This document shows, in pieces, positions 33,346 through 44,312 of a stretch of DNA of 64,000 nt. The position numbers were made by a program, and so were the translations under genes. How positions within the stretch are numbered: position 1 is the first letter of the stretch; each line of letters opens with the position of its first letter. The stretch is from Massospora cicadina (Eukaryota; Entomophthoromycota; Entomophthoromycetes; Entomophthorales; Entomophthoraceae). The notes beneath the pieces are model-generated. The model ran no database searches, had not been told where the DNA came from, and was given only the letters and a program-made list of their open reading frames with translations. The stretch covers positions 1 to 64,000 of the forward strand of contig JAKSZP010018526.1 in NCBI GenBank assembly GCA_022478985.1. Direction: 5' to 3'.

Positions 33346-33384
33346 AGATTATCTATAACTCTTTAGTTCCCAAAGAAGTGGTGC

Positions 33385-33744
33385 ATGGTGCACAGCCACA
33401 ATGCCAGGAAACTTGTTGTCAGTATTATTGAAAGAATAGACCCTCAGAGAGTGTTAGAGCTAAAGAAACTTAGGGCAAGTTGTTCAACATGGTATATAAT
33501 AAAAAGCAATTCCAACAACAAGACTTGGGTGAACCCTAAAAAGGAGTCTATATCCAAGTGGGGATCTGGGCCGGAGGGATTGGGTGCCTCATTCTGGAGG
33601 AGACCAGGGCAGACCAGCAGTGCACCAGCTACAATTGTTAGTTTTGTGCAAATAAAATGGATGATGTTGTTAGGGACCTCCCTGAAGAGGTCCGCACACA
33701 GGTTAGCCCAAGTTGACATATATAAAAAATGTAAACCAATGTGA
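33385..33744 (+). CDS. Unidentified open reading frame, 119 codons
   Basis: Starts MVHSHNARKLVVSIIERIDP and is charged, with SKWGSGPEGLGASFWRRPGQ in the middle and GTSLKRSAHRLAQVDIYKK near the end. Composition is less AT-biased than the flanks, as in other decayed coding segments here. I do not recognise a family. An overlapping frame reads MDDVVRDLPEEVRTQV near 33659. It could be a retroelement fragment. Confidence 0.25.
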   Translation: MVHSHNARKLVVSIIERIDPQRVLELKKLRASCSTWYIIKSNSNNKTWVNPKKESISKWGSGPEGLGASFWRRPGQTSSAPATIVSFVQIKWMMLLGTSLKRSAHRLAQVDIYKKCKPM

Positions 33745-34034
33745 CTTTATTAAAAGGAAGATGATCAACAAGGAAAGTTAGTCTTGAGAACTATACTTCA
33801 AGCAAGGAAAGGTAAGTAATCAATTGAAAAAATGATTTTAAGCCTAAACAAGCTAATTGGTGCACCCCACTATATGCCAGGGTACTGAAGCTCAAACTAG
33901 ACAAATCTTGAGTGATTGATTGCAAGCTGAGGCATCCTAATTTAGAAATGTTAAATATAGAATGGGTTTGAACCCCCATTCTCCAAGCAACTAAACCAAA
34001 CTGTCATCATTTAGAATGTAGCTTATCCATTTTA

Positions 34035-34421
34035 ATGCCACTGTGGGATCCACCAATGGACACCACTGTGACGGTTGAGGTCTATCCTCAGCATCACATT
34101 GCCCTGATCTTTGATAAGACAGGGCAGGCTGTGTCTGTATGTATGGAGCAGGAGGGGGCGTTGGTTCTGGCAAGGATGCCTAAGGGGCTGGAGCTTGGAG
34201 TAGGCCAAGGAGCAAGATGGGCGTCCAAGTTGGAACAAAACGGAAAACGAGTAAAATGGGTAGTTTTGAGATTCGATTTGGATTTGAATCGAGAATGGAA
34301 TGAAATGGGTGCTTGGGAGTTTCGCGGTTCAATTGGGATTCAAAATGGAACTGGTGCGGAACTGTTGAGGATTGGAACTGGCACAAAACCATTGAGTAAA
34401 GATTCCGTGATCCTGCTGTAA
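34035..34421 (+). CDS. Unidentified open reading frame, 128 codons
   Basis: Starts MPLWDPPMDTTVTVEVYPQH; 34035-34421 is a relatively GC-rich island. No known motif. It is followed after about 60 bases by GTGTATATAGGGAAGGG (34492-34508) and ATTAAATAAAAG (34557-34568), spaced like TATA and polyadenylation signals of an LTR, then by another ORF at 34630. A decayed LTR element is possible but no paired LTR is visible. Confidence 0.25.
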   Translation: MPLWDPPMDTTVTVEVYPQHHIALIFDKTGQAVSVCMEQEGALVLARMPKGLELGVGQGARWASKLEQNGKRVKWVVLRFDLDLNREWNEMGAWEFRGSIGIQNGTGAELLRIGTGTKPLSKDSVILL

Positions 34422-34629
34422 AGTTTACACCAAACATCATTCAAGTTGGCACCATAAGCTTATATTATACTTTATTTTAGCTTTTAGCATGTGTATATAG
34501 GGAAGGGACTGGGAGCTGGAGGCTCCTCAGTTTTTTTTCTATCAGCTTGGCTAAATATTAAATAAAAGAACTTAAAATTCATATATTTATAATTTGGGTT
34601 TATTTTAAAGATATTGCCTAACTGCAGCC

Positions 34630-34908
34630 ATGTTTGGCTTAAATCAACAAGAATTGGACTTTGAGAGTGAGCTTGGGAGGGCTATTGCCTCCCTCTATAC
34701 CTTGTCTTGGAGTCAAGGCATGTTGCTGGGGTTAAGTATACTTGCAACTGTTTTCCAGGGAGTTCTTGTCCAATCTTGTAGCGCGCACCAGGAGAGTAGT
34801 ATCAGGAGTCCTGTCAGCCCTATGGTCTTTAACATGGATCCTGTTGCCCAACTCATTCGTGGCTCATTGGAAGGAGCCAGTGCGTTACAACCACAAATAA
34901 TATATTGA
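34630..34908 (+). CDS. Unidentified open reading frame, 92 codons
   Basis: Starts MFGLNQQELDFESELGRAIA, with a hydrophobic middle (MLLGLSILATVFQGVLVQSC) and ends ALQPQIIY. It lies downstream of TATA-like and AATAAA-like signals. No family recognised; may be the start of a gag-like ORF. Confidence 0.25.
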   Translation: MFGLNQQELDFESELGRAIASLYTLSWSQGMLLGLSILATVFQGVLVQSCSAHQESSIRSPVSPMVFNMDPVAQLIRGSLEGASALQPQIIY

Positions 34909-35149
34909 AATGAGATTATTTACTTTTTATTAAAAGTATAAGATAACACTTATTTTGGGTTTTTATGTTTTTTATTAAAATGGCAGGGCAAAACCAGAAA
35001 AGGTCCCCTTGTCTTTACTAGCTTTTCCTATTTAAACTAGTTTGAATTTTGAGACCATTGATATTTGAGGCAAAAGAATGCAAAGCTCAGTCTTCCATAT
35101 TAGGGAATATAAGCTTTTGGCCTATCAGAATGAAGATAAAAAAAATTTT

Positions 35150-35430
35150 TAGAGATAAAACTGACCCATGCGGTAATGATTTGATGAATTGTATCCAATC
35201 ATCAGTGAGTAAAATCTTTTCACCTCAGTGGTGGTCTGACTCAGATGGTAATGATTGGGTATTTCAGCAGTAGTTGGACTTGGATGGTAATGATTGGCTA
35301 ATGTTTGCCCTATCATCCTTGAGTAAAATCTTTGCACCTCAATGGTGATTAGATTCAGATGATGATTGGTTTACTTGCACCCAATCATCGATGGGTAAAG
35401 CCTTCTTGCCTTGTGGAGGTTCTGATCCGT
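35150..35430. repeat. Short degenerate tandem repeat
   Basis: CCAATCATCAGTGAGTAAAA, CCTATCATCCTTGAGTAAAA and CCAATCATCGATGGGTAAAG recur at 35196, 35310 and 35381, with GATGGTAATGATTGG between them. Unit about 70 bases with an internal duplication in the first unit. Confidence 0.6.
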
Positions 35431-35685
35431 GCATTTTATACTCCTCATATTTGACCAAGGAGTCAGAGTATTTCTATTATTAGTATTTACCATTTTAAGT
35501 CAATTTTTATGATAAATTGTATTCCTCCAGTTGTTAGGATTCCACTGAGAATCAACTAGGGTTTTTTTGTTGTGGAAACTCATATTGTTGATATCCCCAT
35601 TATTATTTAAAAATTGAGCAGGTGATGGGCCAATCATATGAGCAGAATTGGGAACACTAATACCTCTAACATTCTTTTCTTTAGA

Positions 35686-35880
35686 TCAGAAAGGAGAATG
35701 TCTGACAGCCACTGCCATAAAGCATGGATGGGCTTCATGCACTTCCCCTGAACCAACCTGGGCATATTTAGCCTGCACCCAGTGTTGGTCCAAGGTATGT
35801 TTTAAGTTAGGGAGGTCCATAAACTTGACCTTTTTTGACTCTTGATGCCCAGCCTTGTCATGGCAGTTGGTCACATTATT
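35686..35880 (-). pseudogene. Conserved unidentified protein fragment, copy A
   Basis: Minus-strand frame TNCHDKAGHQESKKVKF, then LPNLKHTL and QAKYAQVGSGEVHEAHP. It aligns with the plus-strand frame at 63590-63762 (TNVKDRA, stop, CQEANKVKLAGFPDL, then KAKYAQVGPKDAKEVWP). Protein-level similarity in two unrelated contexts implies a real protein, probably from a transposon. I cannot name the family. Confidence 0.4.
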
Positions 35881-36600
35881 AAAGTCATGTAAACATTACA
35901 ATATATATTATATAAATATATACTATATACTATAAAAATACATATATATATACTTACACTATAATATATAATATAAACACATGGTGATTATTTATAAGAT
36001 TGTATATAAATGTGCATTCATTGGTTTTTTGCAGCTGTACATGAGAATTTTTTTAGTAATTATTTGGCAAAGAATCTATTTTTTAATTTCTAGTACAACT
36101 TTTTAGTTAAATTCGATCTTTACCTTATATTTTCTACTTTATATTTTTATATAAAAATCTCTCTTTAAAAAGCAAGTTTTTAAAAATTATTTTTTTCTTT
36201 TATATCAATTATTTTTAGTTTCTATCATAATGTTAGCCCTTTTTACCATTAGATTTTTTCAAGTATAATTCAATAGATAAATATTGTTTAATCGAGGTAA
36301 GCTGACTATTAACAGATAAATTAATATGTATCTTAGTTTATATAAATTGTTAGAAGGCCATTGATATGTCTAAGAGTAAACAACCTATCAAATCAGTCAA
36401 ATCCTATTAACCATTCACCTAAAACTAATTAAATCTATTGAATCAACCTAAAACCACCAACTGCTTTACAAACTATCTAAACTATCCAATCAACTAATCA
36501 TTTACTACCTACTAAAATGATTAATTTGATAATCAGCCAAATGACCATCAACCTCCGGCAAACCCATTTAAATGATCAGATTAACCAAATATAAAACTTC
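35881..36600 (+). repeat. Third copy of the inverted-repeat outer module
   Basis: TA-rich start, TTTTTTGCAGCTGTACATGA (36030-36049), poly-T-rich segment, then minus-oriented 50-bp units (36340-36600). Same order as the left arm from 17390. Confidence 0.6.
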
Positions 36601-36645
36601 TCAGATGTAACAATATATTAGTCTTTAATATATTTGACTAAGCCC

Positions 36646-36897
36646 GACCCTCTACCACTGCCTCCCGAGTTCGATCCCGGTAATGGACTTTGGGTAGGGG
36701 ACGATTTTGACTGTGTTGGTTTTGCGCGCCAATGCCCCGAACCGAGATAGCAAATAGCAAAGCCGTCCATGGAGTTCCTGGCCTATCATACGCCGCGCGT
36801 GGAGGTTTTCCGGGTTTTATCCTCCTTTCCCATTTTCTTCACTTCCCTAATCGGTGCGGTATCGTCCCCAGGTCGGCCCACCTCGAATAAAATTTAA
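36646..36897 (+). repeat. Long SINE subfamily, copy 1, with target duplication
   Basis: 252 bp flanked by 19-bp repeats AATATATTTGACTAAGCCC (36627-36645) and the same with one change (36898-36916). It begins inside a tRNA-like head with B-box AGTTCGATCCC (36668-36678), has a 160-bp body rich in CG dinucleotides, and ends GGTGCGGTATCGTCCCCAGG, then CGGCCCACCTCGAATAAAA. That tail is shared with the short SINEs. CpG retention suggests this copy is young. Confidence 0.88.
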
Positions 36898-37079
36898 AAT
36901 ATATTTGACAAAGCCCACTCACCTACTCCCTCATCACTGTATCTCAACAATGACAAGACCTAGAAAGATGAAACTTTACATAGAAATTCACTAGTTATTG
37001 TAGATGTGCAATACGAAAGTTTTTTTTAATTTTCTTAGCAAATAAAAAGTTTTATATGTAACAAGTGAAAATCTTATAT

Positions 37080-37470
37080 GTTTTTGATGGTAATTGGTAT
37101 AATGCTATGGCTGAGCACTTTGATATTGGGTTGATTAAATAGTTTAAATGGTTATGGCAAGTGATTGATGGATTTGGGTTGATTTGGGTTTAGTGATTTT
37201 ATTAAGTAGTTAGTAATTAATTGGTTTTATAAGGTGATTAATTTTGATAAGTTGTAAGTGGTTTTTGGTTTTTAGTTAATTTAAAAGGTTAACAATTAAT
37301 TTTGGCTGAGTGTTGAGTTTGGTGGATTTAGGTTGATTTAACGGGCTTATTGTTTCAGGTAAATGGTTGATGTTTTAGTTCTTAAAATAGGTTTGATTAG
37401 TTTTGGCTGAGTGATTGGTATCTTCATATTGTTTCAATATAGTTTGATTTCTAAATTTTGTTGATAACCA
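37080..37470 (+). repeat. 50-bp-unit minisatellite block
   Basis: Degenerate units with TTTTGGCTGAGTG (37301 and 37402 regions) and GGTTGATTTAACGGGCTTAT. Introduced by the shared CTATGGCTGAGCA element near 37100. Confidence 0.6.
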
Positions 37471-37689
37471 TCTACAATAAAAAAAGATAGAATAGGATCA
37501 TCTGGTAAACTTTAAACCTACAAACAAATGTGTTTAACTGGGTATCAACAAGACTTAGCCAAAACTTTACTTTATAAAATTTATCAATCTTTTTATTTGT
37601 TTATGTGTTTACTAGCCAAGTAACCTCAAAGTTGCGTGGGTTTATACTTTACTGGGTGATTATAACCAATTGTTAATTTTTATATTGGT

Positions 37690-37960
37690 AGATGGACATT
37701 AATAAATTCAGAAACCGTTAAACCTATTGGATTACCTCTAACCACTTAGTTAAAGTTAGTTAATCCAGCAAAATTAACAAAACCATTAATCACTTACCTG
37801 AAACTATTGAGCCCATCAAATTAGCCAAAAACCACCAACCACTACTCATCAAAAATCAATTGTTAAACTTAAAACATAACCAAAAACTACTAACCGCTTA
37901 TCAAAACCTATAAAGCTATTGAAATAAATGGAACCCAAAACACTCAGCAAAATTGATATA
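37690..37960 (-). repeat. 50-bp-unit minisatellite block, opposite strand
   Basis: Reverse-complement units, for example CCAACCACTACTCATCAAAA and TTGAGCCCATCAAATTAGCC. It faces the plus-oriented block at 37080-37470, making an inverted pair. Confidence 0.55.
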
Positions 37961-38014
37961 TAATTACTATTAGAAATCTATACTTTTTAATCTTTCTATA
38001 TAAAAATTGATATA

Positions 38015-38226
38015 TAGATGAACCTTTGGTTAGGGACAGTTATGACTGTGTTGGCGTTGAGTACTAATGCCCCAAACTGAGACAGTGAATAGCAAGGCAG
38101 TCCATGGAGTTCCTGACCTATCATACACTGTGCATGGAGGTTATCAGGTTTTATCATCCTTTTCTATTGATTCAAATCATTTAATTAGTGCGGTATCATT
38201 CCAGGTCAGTCACCCTTGAATAAAAT
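38015..38226 (+). repeat. Long SINE subfamily, copy 2, 5'-truncated
   Basis: Matches 36690-36895 but has lost most CpGs (CATACACTGTGCATGGAGG versus CATACGCCGCGCGTGGAGG). Flanked by ATAAAAATTGATATA (38000-38014) and ATAAAACTGATATA (38227-38240). Confidence 0.85.
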
Positions 38227-38599
38227 ATAAAACTGATATAATTATTATACTGTTAATATTATTATGAAACCTATAAACATTCCCAAACTTTGTAAAGTAC
38301 TTGTGTCAAATTTGGTGATTTTTGAATTATTTATTTAAGAGATATTCTATAGTACATAAATAAATAAACAAAATGAGTTTCTAAGGAGAACTTTAGGCTA
38401 ATTCTCATTAATACCCAGTTTTACCCAAATTTTATTTGTGGTTATAAAGTTTACCAGGTGTCCAATCACTTCTTTTATATACTGGTAGATGGTGTTAGAT
38501 TTTGATAGTTGACTCAAAAATAAACCCTTTGAGAAAACCATCAATGCTGATATATTACTTCCATTGATGGATCCTTTGATCCTCCCAATTCATCTGCAT

Positions 38600-39180
38600 A
38601 ATCTGATAAATCAGATTCACCTCATAAATGCTCTAATTGCATCTGAGGTTCCCAATTATTATAGCTAATCAATAGCTATGATATTATTAAATTATAGCCA
38701 ATTATAAGTACACTTGGTGCAAAGTGGTCCCACGGCATAAACTAAATTCACCTCCTAAATTAGTGCATTAATCTTAATGCACTAAGGTGGAAGTTGGGTT
38801 CAATTGATGAAATTTGATAACTAAGCACTTAAACATAGTTGTCCTAATTATGGGTGTACTTAGTGCTATTGAGAGGCCTGCTGATGTCCCAAATTGGGGT
38901 GCGTCATCTTTTATGATCATATATGTTTTATTCCCAATTTATTGTTAGATGTCAAGTTATGACATAGCTCTAATTGGGAAGATTTTGATGTTGAGTTTAA
39001 GACCCAAAGTCATCCCAATTATGAGAGTAAAATTGCCTTCAATCATGCTGAAACAATTGTTATTTTTAGTCAATTCATGGGCCAAATTGACTTGGGGATT
39101 TTTCATAATTATTGCCATGACCAGCAGAGGATTGGCATAATATGAAAGAACTCATCTAATAGATGAGTTTGGCCAGGAGA
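38600..39180. repeat. Hairpin-rich non-coding segment
   Basis: Contains TTAGTGCATTAA-TC-TTAATGCACTAA (38760-38785), AACTCATCT-AAT-AGATGAGTT (39149-39169) and ATCTGATAAATCAGAT (38616 region). The 63-codon ORF at 38949 has no support. Possibly a solo LTR or MITE, but ends are not identifiable. 39181-39690 shows nothing further. Confidence 0.4.
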
Positions 39181-39689
39181 TACCCAAGATGTATATAATA
39201 CTGGCGCCTGGCCAATTAGTAAAACATCAATTAATCAATATTTACCATTTTATTGATCATTAATAAATACTGTTGCTTAGTTTAAAAGTTATTATTAATC
39301 TGTCATCTGTCAGATATTCATATCTGTTGCCAATATGTATATATTAGATAGTTGTGTGTGTTTATTCTTCCCAAAGAGAAGTACATAGTTGCCTGCCAGA
39401 GAAGTAGTCCCAATTTATAGAGGAACAATTTCCTGATTTTGTACAAAGACAGAAGGTCTTTTATTTGTTGGTGCCAGTAGACTTAAGAACGGTGAGCATA
39501 CCGGAGTTACTTGGCTATTATCAAGGATTATTGGAGAAACTACCTCCCAATTACAAGCAGGAATTTTATTTGAAAAGTGAGTTTATATCCTCAATTTCAT
39601 TGTTAAGTTATTCTAGCTTACACCATCAGCTGAAAACTTAACAGATGTTCATTGATAAAATTAAAATTAAAATTATATTAAATCATTCT

Positions 39690-39950
39690 AGAATCATTAT
39701 AAAATCACCAACCACTCAGCCAAAAAGAACTGAAACTATCAAATTAACTAGAACATCAACCATTTATCTGAAACCATTGAGCACATCAAATCAACTTTGA
39801 TCCACCAACCACCACTCAGCCAAGCCAATTTTTGAACTTATAAATCAGCAAAAAACTACAAACCGCTTATTAAAACCTATAAACTTATTAAATTAAACAA
39901 ATAAAACCAAAACTCTCACCCAAAATGGTATGATTGCCATTGAAACCAAC
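39690..39950 (-). repeat. 50-bp-unit minisatellite block, opposite strand
   Basis: Units such as CACCAACCACTCAGCCAAAA and CCACCAACCACCACTCAGCC. The reverse complement gives GGCTGAGTGGTTGGTG. Confidence 0.65.
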
Positions 39951-40140
39951 TAATTTTTTTCATTCTTATATATAACCTTTATAAAAAAGTATATTTTTTG
40001 GAAAGTAGCCTATAATTGTTCCCTAAATTTATAGTTTTTTGTGTCAAGTAAGGTGATTTTTGGTTCATTCTTTCAAGAAATAATGTGTCTTCCACATACA
40101 CACAAAGTGATTTTTATATATATTAAGATAGGATGCATTA

Positions 40141-40155
40141 TTTAGTACTAAAAAA
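40141..40155 (+). mobile_element. Micro-insertion TTAGTACTAAAAAA with target duplication
   Basis: The 15-16-bp block AGATAGGATGCATTAT occurs at 40126-40141 and is repeated from 40156, separated by about 14 bases ending TAGTACTAAAAAA. A related uninterrupted copy (ATAGGATGCATTATCTCATG, from 6511) shows the pre-insertion state. Confidence 0.75.
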
Positions 40156-40329
40156 AGATAGGATGCATTATCTTATTAGCAAGTAACCAAGGATTATTAA
40201 AATTGGCACAACTACTTTATAAAGTTTAAAAATTGTAATATACCTTTTTTAAGAAAACTATATAAATTTTAATAATAGTTCTATATAAGATCTAAAAAGA
40301 TATATGTTTCTGATAGTAATTAGATAGCA

Positions 40330-41280
40330 ATTTTGGCTAAGAATTTCATATTCATTTTATTTGATAGTTTCATAGGTTTTGATAAGTAGTTGGCAGTTTT
40401 TGACTGTTTTTAAAATTTAACAATTGTATTTTCTGAGTGGTGGTCCATTTCTTGGTTGAATTAATGGAATTAATAGTTTCAGGTAAGTGCTTGATGGGTT
40501 AGTTAATTTGGCAGGCTTAATTGATTTTGGTTAAGTGGTTGGAGGTTAGGATATTTAATAGGGTTAATGTTTCTAAACTTATTGTTAGCTATATAATAAT
40601 ATAAAAACTAAAATATTTTAGAGTCATCTGGTAATTTATAAACACTGTAGCAAAGCATGGGTAATATATTAGTAATCATATAAATTTCAATAGCAGTTCT
40701 ATATAAGTTCTAAAGCATATATATATTTAATGGTGGTTATATAGCATTTTGGTTAAGCATTTTCATAATATTTTAATTTGATAGGTTCATAAATTTTGAT
40801 TTATAATTAATAAGTTTTGGCTGTTTTATAGGTTCATTGATTGTTTTAGCTGAGTGGTAGTTCATTTTTTGGTTATTTTTAAAAGCTCAATAGTTTCATA
40901 TAAATGGTTGATGTTTTATGAACTAATATAAATTAATATTATCTGGTGAATTATACCAACAAAATAAATTTTGGTAAAATGTGCTACCAATATGATATAA
41001 AAATATAATTTAATCATTTCTAATTATTTGTTTATTAAACCTGAGCAGCGCAAAGTGATCACTAAAGTTTGGTTTATTTAATAGTTACATTTGGTTTCAA
41101 CAATGACTAAGTGGTTAGTGGTTTTTAGTTGATATGATAAGTCAATTGGTTTTGGCTGAGTGGTTGGCAGAATTTTACTAAATTAATAGATCAATAGGTT
41201 TGGGCAAGTAGTTGGTAGTTGTGTTTAATATTAAATAAATAATGATTTAAATCATCTGGTAAGCTATAAACACCATAATG
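40330..41280 (+). repeat. 50-bp-unit minisatellite blocks with shared leader and trailer
   Basis: Three successive blocks (40330-40600, 40700-40920, 41080-41240) of plus-oriented units, such as TTTTGGCTGAGTGGTTGGCA (41150 region), each followed by an ATCTGGTAAnnTATAAACACC trailer (40627, 41253). Same family as 6400-7050. Confidence 0.6.
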
Positions 41281-41359
41281 AAACACGAGTACCTGGATGC
41301 TAGTTACCACTAAAAACATATAGAATTTTCACTTCTTAGATATAAAATTTTTATTTTTA

Positions 41360-41507
41360 ATAAAATTAAAAATATGGCTTTAAAGTGCTTATGTACCCCC
41401 TCACATACACCTTTATAAGAAGTCATAAAGCTCTATATGCTATAGCTTTGGCTGAGCATCCCCCAAATATATAAATACAGCCACACTTGCTTTTACTATT
41501 ATAGATT
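41360..41507 (-). repeat. R1 repeat, terminal unit
   Basis: Matches 18530-18680, ending CTTGCTTTTACTATTATAGA. 41508-42092 holds no gene; a short Cys-containing stretch (ACGVQPECKHQGAVKF, 41507-41560) is too small to judge. Confidence 0.6.
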
Positions 41508-42092
41508 CTGCTTGTGGTGTTCAGCCTGAATGCAAGCATCAGGGAGCTGTGAAGTTTGCAATGCTTGTGAAGGAGATTCTTGTGTTTGATTAAATTTTGT
41601 TAAAGTTCTAGCATTTTTGATGATCTCATCTATTTTTATCTGAGAGCTACAAAATCATTTTTTTGCAGAAGGTATTAAAACTGCTGGTAAGGTTTCTGGT
41701 TTAACACCCAATTTAGAGCAGTGTATACATTAATGACAGCTTTACATAGTGTGCAGGATTCTTATGAAGCAACCTACTTGCAACTAGATGATTCTTGCTT
41801 TTTATAAGTTGCTGCATTGTTTTTAGGTGCATAATGAGTTAAGGGAATTAAGTAAAAGGATGTGAATTCACCATACAAAATTAATCGGCTTCTTTGCAGA
41901 ATTGCCTTTTTTCCTGTTTACCTCATCTGATAAGGACCAGAGATTTTGTTCAATTTATTTTCCACTATAAATTTAAGTTTATAATTTTATGATCAGTGGT
42001 GTATGAAAATGCATAATGAACATTGCTCCATGCTATTTCCCAATTGCCTGGCTCTTATGCATGTAATTGAGTGGGCTGGGTGTGCAGTTAAC

Positions 42093-43583
42093 TGTAAGTC
42101 AACGGGAACTTCACTCTGAGTGCACCAGCCAATTTTCTTATTTTCTAATAAAAAGGGTCTAAAGAGGGCGGCTGTACCCCTCATCACCCAGGGCGACCTC
42201 GCCCATATGGTAGACAAGCGCTGGGTAACAGCGCTCCCTTAGAAGATTCCTCCCTCAGTTCCTGCACTTGCCTCCATCAAATTAGTTTGCCAAATTGAGG
42301 AAATCTGTTCAGAAATCATTAATAACCATATAATCATGAGCTGGAAGGACTTTAAAAACTGATGGCGTCAAATCCTCAGATTTGAAGCAAAATGTCTGAA
42401 ATCTATGGGAATAAAGCTCGATGGGTGAGAAACTAATAGCTGGAAGTGGACAATTGACAAATTCTTAGTCAAAATTGAGATGGCATTTAGCCATTGAGCA
42501 GTACAGTTGCTGACGCCAAATTCCCTCAAAATCATTAAGGACAATCCCCAATGGGCAGGTATCACCATCAGGTACTGTTACCAATAGTTCAAAACCCCAA
42601 TTTCAAAATTTAGGATTTGTGCTTGATGGCACCCATTTGGCCAAATCAAATGCTCCAGCGAATGGGCATGTGCAGGTTGGCCATCATGAACCCATTTATG
42701 ACCCAATGGGACTGTCTCTATGTGGGGTAGCTTTGGGGGATTTTCATTGCCTGTCAGGCCAGATGCCATCGCACTACCTGACATAAACACAGTAAAGCCT
42801 TGAGTCAGCCGTTTGTGGAAAAACCAATAGTGACTTGGCCTAATGCTGAATCCTTGGCATGTCAGTTCAGATCTAAATCATTTCGCCCCTCCCTCAAAAA
42901 TTCTTTGGTTAGATTAAAATTTGAGGGCCCCAATACAATAGCTTTGACAAGATGACCCAGATCAAACAATAATTAATCAGTTACATTGCACTGAGGAAAT
43001 TGTTAATCAATTTCTTATTTTTACTTTCAATTAAATTTCCTGCTAGTACCCAAATTCTAATTTATTCCACTTCAATTCTTCTTGCCTAGTCCCAATGGCA
43101 CTAACTTGGTGGCCTTTCAGCCCCTATACTGGATGGGATAACCCAGTTTTGATGATCACAATTACTCCCACCATAGACAATTGGATCCATTGTGCAAGAA
43201 ATTTATTAAAAATTAATCCAATTGTTGAAGATATCCGCTTTTAAGATTTCAGAATCCTGTAGCCTCAAATATCTCATCTTCAAGCAATGATCCACACCCT
43301 TGTCTCTGCTTTGGTGATGACCCCTTCCCTTGGAAATCCCAAAGCAGTTAATTCAGTAGTTTAACCTCCTGAAGTAAGGCCCGCAGGGTCTGGGGTTGCA
43401 TCTGTTTGGTTCATTAACAGTTTCCTTTTCACATTTACCGCACATCAAGGAGCCATTGTTGCCCAGATTCCCACACTATATAACGTTGTTTAAGAAACGC
43501 CACTGGTATTCTGGCTTGCTTTTTGGGTGTTTTTGCATCCCAACTGGCAGGCCTATATAAACTTCTTATGAAATTTCCTGACA
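42093..43583 (+). repeat. 5' LTR of chromovirus copy 3
   Basis: 1,491 bases, starts TGTAAGTCAACGGG and ends CCTGACA. Contains the Pol-tail block VPLITQGDLAHMVDKRWVTA (near 42175-42235) and the Gag start ATG at 43095. Confidence 0.92.
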
Positions 43584-44312
43584 TATTTGACCAACCTTTG
43601 TTTTCTACCATTTCCACCCTTTTATTCAAGTTGGGCGCTGCAGTGGTTACCCTTTTCCAAATGAACGTGCAGTCAGTAGTTTTTCTCCTGCTGTGTTTGG
43701 TCAGTTGCTAATTTTTTGAGCAGTGTTCAAAATGTTTTGAAGAAACTTATCCATGGTACCAGAGCCCATTAGTCCGCTACTCTTCCCTCAACTTATGCTT
43801 AAGAAGAGAATTTGAGTGTCCCCTCCCAATATTTTTTAATCAAGTCCTGAACGCCTTGCCAGGGTACAAATGCACTTTGCCATTGCCCTGAATAATGCCG
43901 CTTCACTATCCAACGCCCAACAAGGTGTTTCTTTTTTAAATGCAGTAGAAGGGGAAGCCCATTGGTGGGTGTGAGAACTTCTGCGTTCCAATGCACTTGC
44001 AGGGGATTCTGCCTCGCTTGTAACAGCAGAATTAGCAGCTTTGAAACCCCCTGTGTCACGTTCAGACCGTTTATTTCAATTACTTTCCTTTATGACCAGA
44101 GCCCCTAGCTTGGCCTCTTTAATCACAAACTTCCCTGAACAGGCTCCTGCACTTGAGTTCTCTAGTGATATGTTCAAGCAATTTTTATATCAGTAATGGA
44201 TTCTGCCTCTTCTCATCATGAAGTTTGTTCCACCTCTATGGGATCAGTGGAGCAGATGTTTAAGGCTGTGACCTCCATCAATGCCTCTCTCCGCCATGCT
44301 CACCACCTTTAA
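43095..44312 (+). pseudogene. gag: Gag, beginning inside the 5' LTR, copy 3
   Basis: The ATG at 43095 gives MALTWWPFSPYTGWDNPVLM, then TITPTIDNWIHCARN, matching copy 1 (MAFLWWPSAPHFGW...NWIQR). After stops, FWLAFWVFLHPNWQA and, across the LTR end, PDIFDQPLFSTISTLLFKLG follow (ORF 43523-43711). Beyond, broken frames give FLNAVEGEAHWWV, VTAELAALKPPVSRSDRLFQ and SVEQMFKAVTSINASLRHA, likely capsid helices and a short coiled coil. No zinc knuckle is visible. Confidence 0.65.

Noticed and set aside
33010..33350. TA-rich tract as a centromere or replication origin
   Set aside because: Similar tracts mark the outer end of a dispersed repeat at 17405 and 35900, so a repeat origin explains it better.
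35100..35430. CRISPR-like array
   Set aside because: Only three degenerate units of uneven spacing in eukaryotic-type DNA; no leader or cas genes.
38949..39140. 63-codon ORF in the hairpin-rich segment
   Set aside because: No motif, no paralogue in the window, and composition like the surrounding non-coding DNA.
41507..41560. Small Cys-containing peptide ACGVQPECKHQGAVKF as an exon
   Set aside because: Too short, no splice or start context, no second copy.
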